Positions 26,896-35,921 of a stretch of DNA of 64,000 nucleotides are shown piece after piece (the first letter of the stretch is position 1; each line of letters opens with the position of its first letter). The notes under the pieces were generated by a model. The model ran no database searches and was not told the DNA's origin. It saw nothing but the letters and a program-made list of their open reading frames with translations. This DNA is from Chitinophaga sp. H8 (GTDB lineage: Bacteria > Bacteroidota > Bacteroidia > Chitinophagales > Chitinophagaceae). Both the position numbers and the translations under genes were made by a program. Location: NCBI RefSeq assembly GCF_040567655.1, contig NZ_JBEXAC010000002.1, positions 2,356,001 to 2,420,000 of the forward strand, written 5' to 3'.

Positions 26896-29800
26896 ATGAT
26901 TCCACGTGTATCCGGGCAAGCCCTTGCTATGCCCGTATTCCGAAAATTGCTGCGCATTATGAAGTTGGTAACGCTGTTCATGCTCGTTGCGTCATTACAC
27001 ATCTCGGCCAAAGGCCTTTCCCAGGAAATCACCTTTTTGGGCAGGAATGTCCGGCTGGAAAAGGTTTTTTCTGTTATCAAAGAACAAACGCACCATGTGG
27101 TGTTCTTTGAATCAGACGCCCTGGCCCTGGATAAGACCGTTGATATTGATGTGAAAAAGGCATCCTTACAACAGGTGCTGGCTATCTGTTTTAAAGATCA
27201 GCCGGTAGAGTATGTTATAAAAGGGAAAAACATTTTTGTAACGAGGAAAATGCTGATGGAAAAAATCAGCAATGCCGTTCCTATTGACGTTACCGGACAA
27301 ATAACGGATGAAAAAGGCACCCCCATGCCTGGGGTCACCATTCGTGTAAAAGGTTCCAGTAAGGGAGTGGCCACCGATGAAAAAGGAATGTTTAAACTAA
27401 ATGTAGAAAAAGGTAATGTACTGGAGATCTCTTTTATAGGCTATCAAAAGCAAGAAATAACGGTCATGTCTGATGCACCGCTGAAGGTGTCGATGACATT
27501 GGATCAGGGGCAGATGAACGAAGTGGTGGTAGTGGCTTATGGTACCCAGAAAAAGGTAACCTTAACAGGTGCAGTGGCTACCATTAAGACCAAAGAAATT
27601 AAACAAAGCCCCGCAGCCAACCTGGCTGTAACGCTGGCGGGGCGTCTTCCCGGGCTTTTTGCCCAGCAAACTTCCGGAGAACCGGGCCGGGATGCGACCT
27701 ATCTTTTTATGCGAGGAAGGGGCACCCTTAACAGTGCCGCACCAATCATCCTGGTGGATGGTGTGGAAAGGGAGTTAACTTCGATTGATCCTAATGAGGT
27801 AGAAACGGTATCCATCTTAAAAGATGCTTCGTCTACGGCCTTGTTTGGAGTAAGAGGTGCCAATGGGGTTATTCTCGTGACTACCAAACGTGGTACCGAA
27901 ACAACGCCGACCATTAGCTTTACTGCAGAAACCGGTTTTCAGACCTTTACAAGATGGCCTTCACAGGTAGATGGCTACAACTGGGCTACGCTAAAAAATC
28001 AGGCATGGAAAAATGATAACCCTCATCCGGAAGTCAATGACGCTCCACCGTACTCTGATTATGCACTGGAACGATTCCGCTTACAGGACTGGCCGGAAGT
28101 GTATCCCAACAATAACTGGAGAGATAAATTAATGAATACCTGGGTGCCACAAACCAGGTACAACTTAAACCTGAACGGTAAGGGGGGCAATGTTGCGTAC
28201 TTCGTAAACGTGGGTTTCCTGGATCAAAGAGGGCAGTGGAAAATAGATCCCAGCGTAACGGATTATGACCCAACGCAGTTTATGAAGCGGTATAATTTCC
28301 GGTCTAATATTGATGCTACGTTGAATAAATCCAAGACATTAAAGACCTTCTTAAATGCATCCGGATATCTGGAAAAAGTAAATGGACCAAACGCAAGTTC
28401 CCCTGAAATTGTGGACCGTATGTTGTCCTACTGGCCAACGGTTCAGCCAGGGCCATTAACGCCAGACGGCCAGGTACTGGTAGGAAGTGGTAATTTAAGT
28501 GAATCGCCATGGGCTTATATCAACAGAACGGGCTACCGGCAGGAAAGCCGGAGTAACCTTACTGCCAGCTGGGGGTTAGAGCAAGACTTAGGTTTCCTGA
28601 CCAAAGGTCTTTCCACCAGGGTAATGTTCTCTTTTGATACCCGTTCCCTGTATTATTTAAATGGAACCAAACAATATCAGTATTGGGTACAGGTAATAGA
28701 TCCGAATTCCCAGACACCTGATGGCAGGGATGTGGTAACTTACCAGCGTACACGTACTGACTTTGACAATACCCCTTTAAGCACGGCATCTTCGTCCAAT
28801 TTCCAGTCGTTCTATGAAATGCAATGGCATATTAATTACAACCGCCGGTTTAAGGACAAACATGAAGTAACAGGCTTGCTGTTAGCACAGCAACAATCGT
28901 TGATAAAGCCTGCAGATGCGCTGCCTTTCAACGTTCGTGGTTTAGCAACCCGTCTCACGTATGCTTATGACAATAAATATCTTGCTGAATTTAATGCAGG
29001 GTTTAATGGCTCCGAGCAATTTGCCAAAGGAAAACGCTATGGTTTCTTTCCTTCATTCTCAGCCGGATGGAATGTTCATCACGAAGCATTTTTCGGAAAT
29101 CTTGTTAAGACTGTTAGCCTGCTGAAGATCAGAGGATCTTACGGCATGGTAGGGGGAGATCAATTAGGTAACCGCCGGTTTTTGTACCTCGATGATATCC
29201 AGCGCGGTGGTGGAAGCTATTCAGCCAACCTTGGGCGTGGAGCCAGGATCAATGAGTCTTTCTTCGGAAATCCCAACATCAAATGGGAAGTAGCCAAGAA
29301 AGGTAACGTTGGGTTGGAGTTAGGTTTATTTAATCAACTGACAATGGGGGTGGATATATTCAAGGAGAGAAGGGATAATGTGCTCATCTACCGAGGTACC
29401 GTACCGACCTTAATTGGTGTGTCTGCAAGTACACTGGCACCTGCCAATATTGGCGTGGTCGAAAACAAAGGCTATGAGATAGAACTGAATTATAATAAAG
29501 CGATCACAAAGAAGTTGTCCATCATCACCAAATTGAACCTGAACTATGCAGACAACCTGATCCTTTTCAATGATGAAATACAATTAAATGAAGACTATGC
29601 ATACCGGTATCGTAATACCGGCTACCAAATTGGTCAGCAATGGGGATATCAGGTAACAGGTTTCTTTAAGGACCAGGAAGAAATTGATAAATCCGGATTA
29701 ACCTATCAGGGGCAATATCCACGCCCTGGAGATTTTATCTATGCTGACCTGAATGCAGATGGTATTATTGATAACAGGGATATGATGCCCATTGGATCTT

Positions 29801-30270
29801 CCACATTGCCTAAATACAACTGGGGTGGTGCGGTAAGTATTACTTACGGGAACCTGGATGTTTCATTTTTATTCCAGGGGGCCTTCAAGGCAACGGGGCA
29901 ATTTAACCCCTGGGAGCTAGATGATTTCAGAGAACGGCATTTACATGCCTGGACGCCGGAAAGAGCCGAGTCTGGTTATGAAATATTATATCCTGCGCTG
30001 AGTTTGAGGCCATCTTCTTCACAAACCAGCAATACTTTTTTCAATGAGAATAAATCTTTTATACGGTTAAAGAATGCAGAGATCGGGTACAATTTGCCAG
30101 CAAGTCTGATAAACAAATTGAGTATAAGATCGGTGCGGATTTATGCCAATGGATTGAATTTGTTCACATGGGATAAGATGGTGCAGAAAGACTGGGATCC
30201 TGAATTGAACAATAAGTCTGCTTACCCGGTTTACCGCGTGGTTAATTTCGGTATTACTGCCATGTTTTAG
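26896..30270 (+). CDS. SusC/RagA TonB-dependent transporter with STN signalling domain (cassette D)
   Basis: This is an outer-membrane TonB-dependent transducer of 1124 residues. A 22-residue extension (MIPRVSGQALAM...) precedes signal peptide MKLVTLFMLVASLHISAKG. STN follows (VRLEKVFSVIKEQTHHVVFFE), then a CarboxypepD_reg-like domain (DEKGTPMPGVTIRVKGSSKGVATDEKG), the canonical glycan-type entry EVVVVAYGTQKKVTLTGAV, plug with ILVDGVERELTSIDPNEVETVSILKDASSTALFGVRGANGV, and a barrel ending in GITAMF. This is the classical SusC subgroup, in contrast to cassettes A to C, and fits a glycan substrate, as does the GH99-like gene downstream. The stop is followed directly by the SusD gene. Confidence 0.95.
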   Translation: MIPRVSGQALAMPVFRKLLRIMKLVTLFMLVASLHISAKGLSQEITFLGRNVRLEKVFSVIKEQTHHVVFFESDALALDKTVDIDVKKASLQQVLAICFKDQPVEYVIKGKNIFVTRKMLMEKISNAVPIDVTGQITDEKGTPMPGVTIRVKGSSKGVATDEKGMFKLNVEKGNVLEISFIGYQKQEITVMSDAPLKVSMTLDQGQMNEVVVVAYGTQKKVTLTGAVATIKTKEIKQSPAANLAVTLAGRLPGLFAQQTSGEPGRDATYLFMRGRGTLNSAAPIILVDGVERELTSIDPNEVETVSILKDASSTALFGVRGANGVILVTTKRGTETTPTISFTAETGFQTFTRWPSQVDGYNWATLKNQAWKNDNPHPEVNDAPPYSDYALERFRLQDWPEVYPNNNWRDKLMNTWVPQTRYNLNLNGKGGNVAYFVNVGFLDQRGQWKIDPSVTDYDPTQFMKRYNFRSNIDATLNKSKTLKTFLNASGYLEKVNGPNASSPEIVDRMLSYWPTVQPGPLTPDGQVLVGSGNLSESPWAYINRTGYRQESRSNLTASWGLEQDLGFLTKGLSTRVMFSFDTRSLYYLNGTKQYQYWVQVIDPNSQTPDGRDVVTYQRTRTDFDNTPLSTASSSNFQSFYEMQWHINYNRRFKDKHEVTGLLLAQQQSLIKPADALPFNVRGLATRLTYAYDNKYLAEFNAGFNGSEQFAKGKRYGFFPSFSAGWNVHHEAFFGNLVKTVSLLKIRGSYGMVGGDQLGNRRFLYLDDIQRGGGSYSANLGRGARINESFFGNPNIKWEVAKKGNVGLELGLFNQLTMGVDIFKERRDNVLIYRGTVPTLIGVSASTLAPANIGVVENKGYEIELNYNKAITKKLSIITKLNLNYADNLILFNDEIQLNEDYAYRYRNTGYQIGQQWGYQVTGFFKDQEEIDKSGLTYQGQYPRPGDFIYADLNADGIIDNRDMMPIGSSTLPKYNWGGAVSITYGNLDVSFLFQGAFKATGQFNPWELDDFRERHLHAWTPERAESGYEILYPALSLRPSSSQTSNTFFNENKSFIRLKNAEIGYNLPASLINKLSIRSVRIYANGLNLFTWDKMVQKDWDPELNNKSAYPVYRVVNFGITAMF

Positions 30271-30297
30271 TTGATTAACAATTTTAGAAAAAGAATT

Positions 30298-32061
30298 ATG
30301 AAATATTCCAAGATATCTCTTTTTATAGCTTTTTTTCTCCTCGTTGTTTCCTGTAAGAAAGATCCGCTTGATATTACACCAAGTGGACGTATTACATTGG
30401 GAGATGTTTTTAAAGACCAGGAATTAACAGAAGCTTACCTGAATACCACTTATGAAAGAATTCGTAAACATGGGTGCAATATTCTTTACTATACCTTTTT
30501 ATCTGCTTTTGGGGATGATGCGCATGAAAGCAATTATCCCAGTCAGGCATACTATGTAGTAGGTCAGTATATTATGGGGAATATCAGTTCTTCCTACAAT
30601 CCGTTTGATGGAGGAGGAGATGCTACGCTGTCTTACAATGATATGCTCTGGTATGAGCGTGCATGGGTAGGGATCAGAAGGGCTAACGTATTTCTGGCAA
30701 ATGTAAATGAAGTGAACGCACCTGATGCGAGGTTGAGGGGAAGGTTGATTGCTGAGGCCAAATTGTTACGTGCGCTGTTCTACCTGGATCTATTGATCAA
30801 TTACGGGCCTATGCCTATTATTACCAAGGATATTACACTGCAAACTGATTATTCAGATATCAAACGTCCTACTTATGCGGAATGTACTGAATTCATCGCA
30901 AAAGATTGTGATGAAGCGCTGGCAGAACCGAATTTGCCATACAGGGTTACCTCTGAAGCAGAACGCGGACGTATGACAAAAGCAGTGGCATATGCTATCA
31001 AATCTCAGATAACTTTATTTAATGCCAGCCCGCAATGGAATGCCGGAAGTGATAAGGATAAGTGGCTGATGGCGGCCAATGCGGCAGAAGAAGGGTTAAA
31101 GGACCTTACAGCCAAAGGGTTTCAGTTGTTCCCGAAATATGAGGATTATTTTATCTCAAAGCCCGACTTGTCTAATAACCCTAATGATAAAGAAACGTTG
31201 TTTGAAAATAACAACTGGGGGTATTCTGGGCAGGACTACCGCCGCTTTGGAAACATTCTGTTCCTGATGCATATGATACCGGATTTTGGTCCTGAAAAAG
31301 CAGGCAACTGTCCTACACAGGAGCTGGTAGATAGTTATGAAATGAAAAGTGGAGAAGTGCCTATTTTAGGTTATACAGATGATGATCATTTACGCCCGAT
31401 CATTAATCCGGCTTCCGGATATGATGAAAGTAATCCTTATAAAGACCGCGACCCCCGCTTTTATGCAACGGTCTGGTATAATGGTGCGCACTATGGAATT
31501 ATCAACGGACGGGACACTTATATTGAATCATATGTAGGTGGAAGGCATGGTATTTCAGGGATCAAACAGCGCACGCCAACAGGATATTACATGCGTAAAT
31601 TTATAGATCCTGAGGTACGGTCGGCCGCTGCGGGCACTACTACCTACAAGCAATTCCGGCTGGCAGAATTGTATCTTAATCTGGCGGAAGCTGAAAACGA
31701 AGCGAATGGTCCTACTGAAAAAGCCTATAATGCAGTAAATACGGTAAGAAGAAGAGCGGGGATGCCTGATTTAAAAGATTTATCTAAAGAAAAGCTCAGA
31801 GAGCGGATCAGAAATGAGCGCAGGGTAGAATTTGCCTTGGAAGAAAACCGTTTCTATGATGTAAAACGCTGGAAAATATTAGATAAAGTAGGTAAGATCA
31901 CCACCGGTATGGAATGGGTGAAGAATGATGATGGTTCTTTGGCAAACCGGAGGATTGTAACAATACGCAGAAATTCCTGGCAGGACAGGTTTTTACTTTT
32001 CCCTATACCGGTAGCAGAAACGGTTAAGATGCGCGGTATGACCCAAAATCCAGGTTGGTAG
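30298..32061 (+). CDS. SusD/RagB-like outer-membrane lipoprotein (cassette D)
   Basis: The product is 587 residues from ATG 30298. A TTG at 30271 is in frame, but MKYSKISLFIAFFLLVVSC at 30298 is a full lipoprotein signal (Cys19). Family motifs: FKDQELTEAYLNTTYERI, RLIAEAKLLRALFYLDLLINYGPMPII, RMTKAVAYAIKSQITLFNASP, FRLAELYLNLAEAENEA and NERRVEFALEENRFYDVKRWK. The longer size and the DRDPRFYATVWYNGA block are typical of glycan-type SusD proteins. It lies 27 bases after susC and 45 bases before the GH99-like gene. It probably binds the glycan that the downstream enzyme cuts. Confidence 0.95.
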   Translation: MKYSKISLFIAFFLLVVSCKKDPLDITPSGRITLGDVFKDQELTEAYLNTTYERIRKHGCNILYYTFLSAFGDDAHESNYPSQAYYVVGQYIMGNISSSYNPFDGGGDATLSYNDMLWYERAWVGIRRANVFLANVNEVNAPDARLRGRLIAEAKLLRALFYLDLLINYGPMPIITKDITLQTDYSDIKRPTYAECTEFIAKDCDEALAEPNLPYRVTSEAERGRMTKAVAYAIKSQITLFNASPQWNAGSDKDKWLMAANAAEEGLKDLTAKGFQLFPKYEDYFISKPDLSNNPNDKETLFENNNWGYSGQDYRRFGNILFLMHMIPDFGPEKAGNCPTQELVDSYEMKSGEVPILGYTDDDHLRPIINPASGYDESNPYKDRDPRFYATVWYNGAHYGIINGRDTYIESYVGGRHGISGIKQRTPTGYYMRKFIDPEVRSAAAGTTTYKQFRLAELYLNLAEAENEANGPTEKAYNAVNTVRRRAGMPDLKDLSKEKLRERIRNERRVEFALEENRFYDVKRWKILDKVGKITTGMEWVKNDDGSLANRRIVTIRRNSWQDRFLLFPIPVAETVKMRGMTQNPGW

Positions 32062-32106
32062 GGTTGCAGCGATTAATTTATAAAGCCAATTTTAAAATAC
32101 TATATC

Positions 32107-33330
32107 GTGAAGAATACATTTGTTCATTTATTCCTAATATTTCTCCTGTCTGGCTTTAACGGATATAGTCAAATTAAAACAGGAACGAAAAAGAAAGCAG
32201 CCGGTAGTGAATACTACCTGGCTGCTTATATCTGGCCTTCCTGTCATCATGATCAGCGATTTGGAAATATGCTATGGCCGGAAGGACAAGGGGAGTGGGA
32301 AGTGATCAAAAAAGGGACCCCCAGGTTTGAAGGACATTATCAACCCAAACAACCGTTGTGGGGATATGAAATGGATAATGACCCGGCAGTGATGGAAAAA
32401 TGGATTGATGCGGCCACCGATCATCATGTTAATGTTTTTATTTTCGATTGGTATTGGTTTGATGACGGCCCTTTCCTGGAAAGCTCACTTAATGATGGGT
32501 TTCTTAAGGCAAAGAACAATAACAAGATGAAGTTTTATCTGATGTGGGCCAACCATGATGTGAAACGTAATTATTGGAATGTGCATAAATTTTCGAAAGA
32601 TGAATCCATTCTGTGGCATGGACCAGTTGGGCGCCCGGAGTTCAACAATATTGTGAAGCGGGTGATCAGCAAGTATTTCAAAAAGGATAACTATTTTAAG
32701 ATCAATGGCGCCCCTGTTTTCTATGTTTTTGATTTAAATAATCTGGTAAAGGGGTTGGGGGGCTTGCAACAAACGAAAGAAGCCTTGAATTATTTCCGTG
32801 ATGAGGTGAAGAAGGCGGGTTTTCCTGATTTACATTTTCAGGTAAGGGCAGGCGGGGAGATGGAACCAGGTATACTCCATGCTTCTTTGAGCGAGGGTAA
32901 GGATATCAATGGCGTGGTAGACTTTTTGGGAATAAACAGTGTTACAAAATATGGATGGGGACAAAAGGAAGATTACCTGGCGCTTGGCAAGGAGTCGATG
33001 GAAAAAAGAAAGTTACTGGACCAAAAGCTGGAGGTACCTTATTTCCCCAATGTCTCTATTGGTTATGATGATACACCCAGATTCCCTGCCAGCGGCAAAA
33101 AAGAGGTAGTAAACTATCATAACACCCCGGAGAGCTTTGGCGCTTTTTTACAGAAGGCCAAAGACTATTGTGATGCGCATCCCGATCAACCCAAACTGAT
33201 AACAGTATTTTCGTGGAATGAATGGGTAGAGGGTAGTTATCTTTTACCGGATTTGAAAAATGGATTTCAATATCTGCAGCAGGTAAAAAAAGTAATGTCC
33301 GGAGAATATGATAAATATTCAAGGAAATAA
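32107..33330 (+). CDS. Secreted GH99-like / WbsX-domain protein, probable glycoside hydrolase (cassette D)
   Basis: The product is 407 residues beginning at GTG 32107, with signal peptide MKNTFVHLFLIFLLSGFNGYSQ. The mature protein matches the Glyco_tran_WbsX/GH99-like pattern: YYLAAYIWPSCH (36-47), GEWEVIKKGTPRFEGHYQPKQPLWGYE (62-88), a VFIFDWYWFDDGPF strand (110-123), KFYLMWANHD, and the C-terminal WNEWVEGSYLLPD (370-382) with Glu372 and Glu375 as the likely functional carboxylates. GH99 enzymes are endo-acting alpha-mannosidases; WbsX-domain proteins were first named as glycosyltransferases from O-antigen loci, but a signal peptide and the SusCD context favour a hydrolase. It closes the cassette D operon. 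Substrate is unknown; an alpha-mannoside is a reasonable guess only. Confidence 0.8.
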   Translation: MKNTFVHLFLIFLLSGFNGYSQIKTGTKKKAAGSEYYLAAYIWPSCHHDQRFGNMLWPEGQGEWEVIKKGTPRFEGHYQPKQPLWGYEMDNDPAVMEKWIDAATDHHVNVFIFDWYWFDDGPFLESSLNDGFLKAKNNNKMKFYLMWANHDVKRNYWNVHKFSKDESILWHGPVGRPEFNNIVKRVISKYFKKDNYFKINGAPVFYVFDLNNLVKGLGGLQQTKEALNYFRDEVKKAGFPDLHFQVRAGGEMEPGILHASLSEGKDINGVVDFLGINSVTKYGWGQKEDYLALGKESMEKRKLLDQKLEVPYFPNVSIGYDDTPRFPASGKKEVVNYHNTPESFGAFLQKAKDYCDAHPDQPKLITVFSWNEWVEGSYLLPDLKNGFQYLQQVKKVMSGEYDKYSRK

Positions 33331-33334
33331 TAAC

Positions 33335-33393
33335 CAGCATGCTGCTTAGCAAGGCAAACTATATTGTTTTGTTAAGCGGCATGCTGATTTTTT
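33335..33393 (+). terminator. Rho-independent terminator after cassette D
   Basis: CAGCATGCTGCTTAGCAA pairs imperfectly with TTGTTAAGCGGCATGCTG (wobbles and one mismatch). The 3' arm ends at 33386 and a T-run follows at 33388-33393. Confidence 0.8.
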
Positions 33394-33491
33394 GTAATAT
33401 CCCAAAGGAAGTATGATAAGCGCGGCCCCAAAGTATTGAGTTGATGTAAATGCTGTATGCATTCTTCTTTCCTTAGCGCCCTATATTATCT

Positions 33492-33704
33492 TTAGTCCCC
33501 ATCGGGATCCACCACATTGATCTCTGCCACCCGGCCTACCTGCCCATCTTCCAGTCGTACTTTAATCCCTCTTGAATGATAAGCTGCTGAGGTAAGCAGA
33601 TCTTTAACAATACCATAGGTCAACCTGCCGCTTCGCTGGTCTTTTTTCAGGATAATAGCCACTTCCTGTCCCGGGTAAATATCTTTTCTGTATTGACCAT
33701 CCAT
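33492..33704 (-). CDS. ywbE: YwbE family small protein
   Basis: This small protein of about 70 residues begins MDGQYRKDIYPGQEVAIILKKDQRSG and continues with LTYGIVKDLLTSAAYHSRGIKVRLEDGQVGRV, matching the YwbE/DUF2196 family nearly end to end. The frame is open to TTG 33728, but the extra eight residues do not belong to the family and overlap a promoter-like -7 element, so ATG 33704 is preferred. The family has a small beta-barrel-like fold of unknown function. It stands alone between the cassette D terminator and the cassette E sigma gene, which is divergent. Confidence 0.9.
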   Translation of the reverse strand: MDGQYRKDIYPGQEVAIILKKDQRSGRLTYGIVKDLLTSAAYHSRGIKVRLEDGQVGRVAEINVVDPDGD

Positions 33705-33725
33705 ATACTTTCTGTTTACCAGCTG

Positions 33726-33757
33726 CAAAGTTATTGAAGGAAAGTATTATTACGAAA
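33726..33757 (-). promoter_or_regulatory. Candidate Bacteroidota-type promoter of ywbE
   Basis: On the minus strand TTTC (33757-33754), a 20-base spacer and TAACTTTG (33733-33726) fit the -33 TTTG / -7 TAnnTTTG pattern with one mismatch. Transcription would begin about 15 bases before the ATG. Confidence 0.4.
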
Positions 33758-33818
33758 ATTTGTAACAAATACAGGTTTAGCTACAATACTGATATTTTAT
33801 TCTAAATTTAGCGAACTG

Positions 33819-33826
33819 AAAGGAGG
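33819..33826 (+). promoter_or_regulatory. Strong Shine-Dalgarno before TTG start of the cassette E sigma gene
   Basis: AAAGGAGG lies 9 bases before TTG 33836. Most genes in this window show no clear Shine-Dalgarno, as usual in Bacteroidota, so this one stands out and supports the TTG start. Confidence 0.7.
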
Positions 33827-33835
33827 TTTGCGAGA

Positions 33836-34444
33836 TTGTCATTACAGCGTTTAAATAATGAGGAGCAGCTATTGCTGAGGGTTGCGGAAGGCGATGAAAC
33901 GGCTTTTGGCGAACTGCTGTATGCCTATAGTGACCACCTGGGGGCTTTTGTGTATAAGATCACAGCCTCAAGAGAAATTGCCCAGGAAATTGTACAGGAC
34001 ACCTTTATAAAGGTGTGGAACAAGCGTGGCGCCCTGCCTGCGATTGACCGTTTCGGGCAATACTTGTTTATTCTGGCTCGCAATCTTACCTATAATTATA
34101 TCAGAGACCAGGCGCGTGTAGCGGTAAAATACCAGCAATGGCTCCGTGATATGGAGAACCGGGAGGAGGTAGCTACTGTTTTTTATGAAGAAGGTGGCAT
34201 GGCGCATTACCTGCCGGTTATCGATCAGGCAGTGGATCAGTTACCACCTCAACAAAGAAAAGTATTTGAGATGGCCAGAAAGCAGGGATTATCCCACCGC
34301 CAGATAGCGGAGGATATGGGTATTTCTGCCGAAACGGTAAAAAAGTACATGAAACTAGCCCTGCAGGCCATACGGGAATACGTGCGGAGTAAGGTGCCCT
34401 CCGCAGTATTGTTGGTATTATTCTTATATATCTCCCGCTATTAG
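33836..34444 (+). CDS. ECF RNA polymerase sigma-70 factor (cassette E)
   Basis: The product is 202 residues from TTG 33836, a start supported by an upstream AAAGGAGG. Region 2 includes AFGELLYAYSDHLGAFVYKI, AQEIVQDTFIKVW and FGQYLFILARNLTYNYIRD. Region 4 includes LPPQQRKVFEMARKQGLSHRQIAEDMGISAETVKKYM. The tail AVLLVLFLYISRY is hydrophobic. Its partner FecR follows after 78 bases. It should drive the large susC-susD-DUF5018-DUF4855 operon at 35922-45227. Confidence 0.95.
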   Translation: MSLQRLNNEEQLLLRVAEGDETAFGELLYAYSDHLGAFVYKITASREIAQEIVQDTFIKVWNKRGALPAIDRFGQYLFILARNLTYNYIRDQARVAVKYQQWLRDMENREEVATVFYEEGGMAHYLPVIDQAVDQLPPQQRKVFEMARKQGLSHRQIAEDMGISAETVKKYMKLALQAIREYVRSKVPSAVLLVLFLYISRY

Positions 34445-34522
34445 AAAAATTATTTTTAGGATGTTCCGGTTTTGATACCCCCCGACCTCTTTTTTGGGGT
34501 CTTTAGTGTAGCAACTACTCAT

Positions 34523-35719
34523 ATGGCTACAGATCAAGAGCAGATTCAATATTTATGGCAACAGGTATTTTCCGGTCAGGCTACGGAAGCAGAAAGGCAT
34601 GCGCTGAACCAATTGCTGGCTGATGACAGGTACAAAGACGATATAGAACGTCTGATGCAGGCAACCTATGAAGGAATGGAAGTCACCAGCAGTTTTTTTT
34701 CCATGTCCCAGAAAGAAGCCATGCTGTTGGAAATTACGAAGAACAGGACCACGACACTTTCCAGGCAAGTTCATCCCCTGCGTAGATGGGGATGGGTGGC
34801 AGCCGCGGCAGTGCTGGCAGGCTTGGTGATAACTGGTATCCGGTATTTTATTCAACCGGAAAAGCAGGTGATTGATATGATGGTGGTGACAACAGGAGAT
34901 GTGATGCCGGGCAGTCATAAAGCAGTGCTGACATTGGCGGATGGTAGTAAAATTACGTTGGATGATGCCGGTAATGGTGAGCTGGCCAAGCAACCTGGAG
35001 CTACTGTGATGAAACCTGACAGTGGCAGCCTTGTTTATAAGGGTGGTGTAGCGGATGGGAGGCTGGTGTATAACACCCTGGCCACCCCCCGTGGCGGACA
35101 ATATCGCCTGGTATTGCCTGATGGAACAGTAGCCTGGCTGAATGCGGCCTCCTCCATTACTTATCCTACAGCTTTCAATGGCAGGGAAAGAAGCGTGGAA
35201 ACAAGCGGAGAAGTATATTTTGAAGTAGCCCGGAATGCACAACAACCATTTCTGGTAAAAACCGGCCGGCAACGGATTGAAGTATTAGGCACGCATTTTA
35301 ATATCAATGCATACCACGATGAAGGGGCCATTAATACTACCTTACTGGAAGGGGCCATCAAAGTAACTCCTGCTGTTACCACAGGCAAAGCAATACTGCC
35401 CAAACCAGGTCAACAAACCTCTTACGATCTTCAAACCGGTCATATACAGGTAAAGCAAGTTAATACCGCCACTGCCATTGCATGGAAAAACGGGCTTTTC
35501 AGTTTTGAAAAAGCTGGTATCCAGGAAGTGATGCGTCAGTTGAGCCGTTGGTATAATGTAGACGTTATATACGAAGGAAATATCCCTTCCCAAACTTTTT
35601 CCGGAGATATCTACCGGAATCTTGGTCTTTCAAAAGCCCTGGAAATGCTGGGTTTTGTAGGATTCCATTTTGAAATGCAAAACGGACCCGCCGGCAAAAG
35701 TATTATTGTAAAGCCGTAG
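34523..35719 (+). CDS. FecR-family anti-sigma factor (cassette E)
   Basis: The product is 398 residues from ATG 34523; the open frame from 34472 adds 17 residues with no family match. Sigma-binding region 1-87 (QEQIQYLWQQVFSGQATEAE), membrane segment about 90-109 (GWVAAAAVLAGLVITGIRYF), FecR domain (TPRGGQYRLVLPDGTVAWLNAASS, GEVYFEVARNAQQPF, IEVLGTHFNINAY) and C-terminal DUF4974 (MRQLSRWYNVDVIYEGN to KP). It lies between the cassette E sigma gene and susC and should link receptor occupancy to sigma activity. Confidence 0.95.
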   Translation: MATDQEQIQYLWQQVFSGQATEAERHALNQLLADDRYKDDIERLMQATYEGMEVTSSFFSMSQKEAMLLEITKNRTTTLSRQVHPLRRWGWVAAAAVLAGLVITGIRYFIQPEKQVIDMMVVTTGDVMPGSHKAVLTLADGSKITLDDAGNGELAKQPGATVMKPDSGSLVYKGGVADGRLVYNTLATPRGGQYRLVLPDGTVAWLNAASSITYPTAFNGRERSVETSGEVYFEVARNAQQPFLVKTGRQRIEVLGTHFNINAYHDEGAINTTLLEGAIKVTPAVTTGKAILPKPGQQTSYDLQTGHIQVKQVNTATAIAWKNGLFSFEKAGIQEVMRQLSRWYNVDVIYEGNIPSQTFSGDIYRNLGLSKALEMLGFVGFHFEMQNGPAGKSIIVKP

Positions 35720-35820
35720 GGGTCAGCAGGCATCGTCATTTTATATATCAACCAATAATAAAAACAGTTATGAAAAAAACATCTCCTGAACACCAGTTGT
35801 AACGCCGGTAAATACTGAAA

Positions 35821-35850
35821 AGCCGGAAGTGTTTGCGGCACTTTCCGGCT
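35821..35850 (+). promoter_or_regulatory. Hairpin between fecR and susC (cassette E)
   Basis: AGCCGGAAGTG pairs with CACTTTCCGGCT (one bulge) around the loop TTTGCGG. It is preceded by GAAA and followed by GGATTC, with no T-run. The left arm GCCGGAAGTG is identical to that of the cassette B hairpin. Confidence 0.55.
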
Positions 35851-35921
35851 GGATTCAGGCTTTGCCGTTCTCTTAAGAGAAGATAAACAGATTGACAGTT
35901 TAAAACAGTTTCAGCCCAAAC

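Noticed and set aside
32107..33330. Glycosyltransferase (WbsX) function
   Set aside because: The domain name suggests it, but a signal peptide and a SusCD operon make a cytoplasmic transferase role unlikely.
34553..35272. A 239-codon open frame on the minus strand
   Set aside because: It is antisense to the cassette E FecR and is a shadow of its codon pattern.
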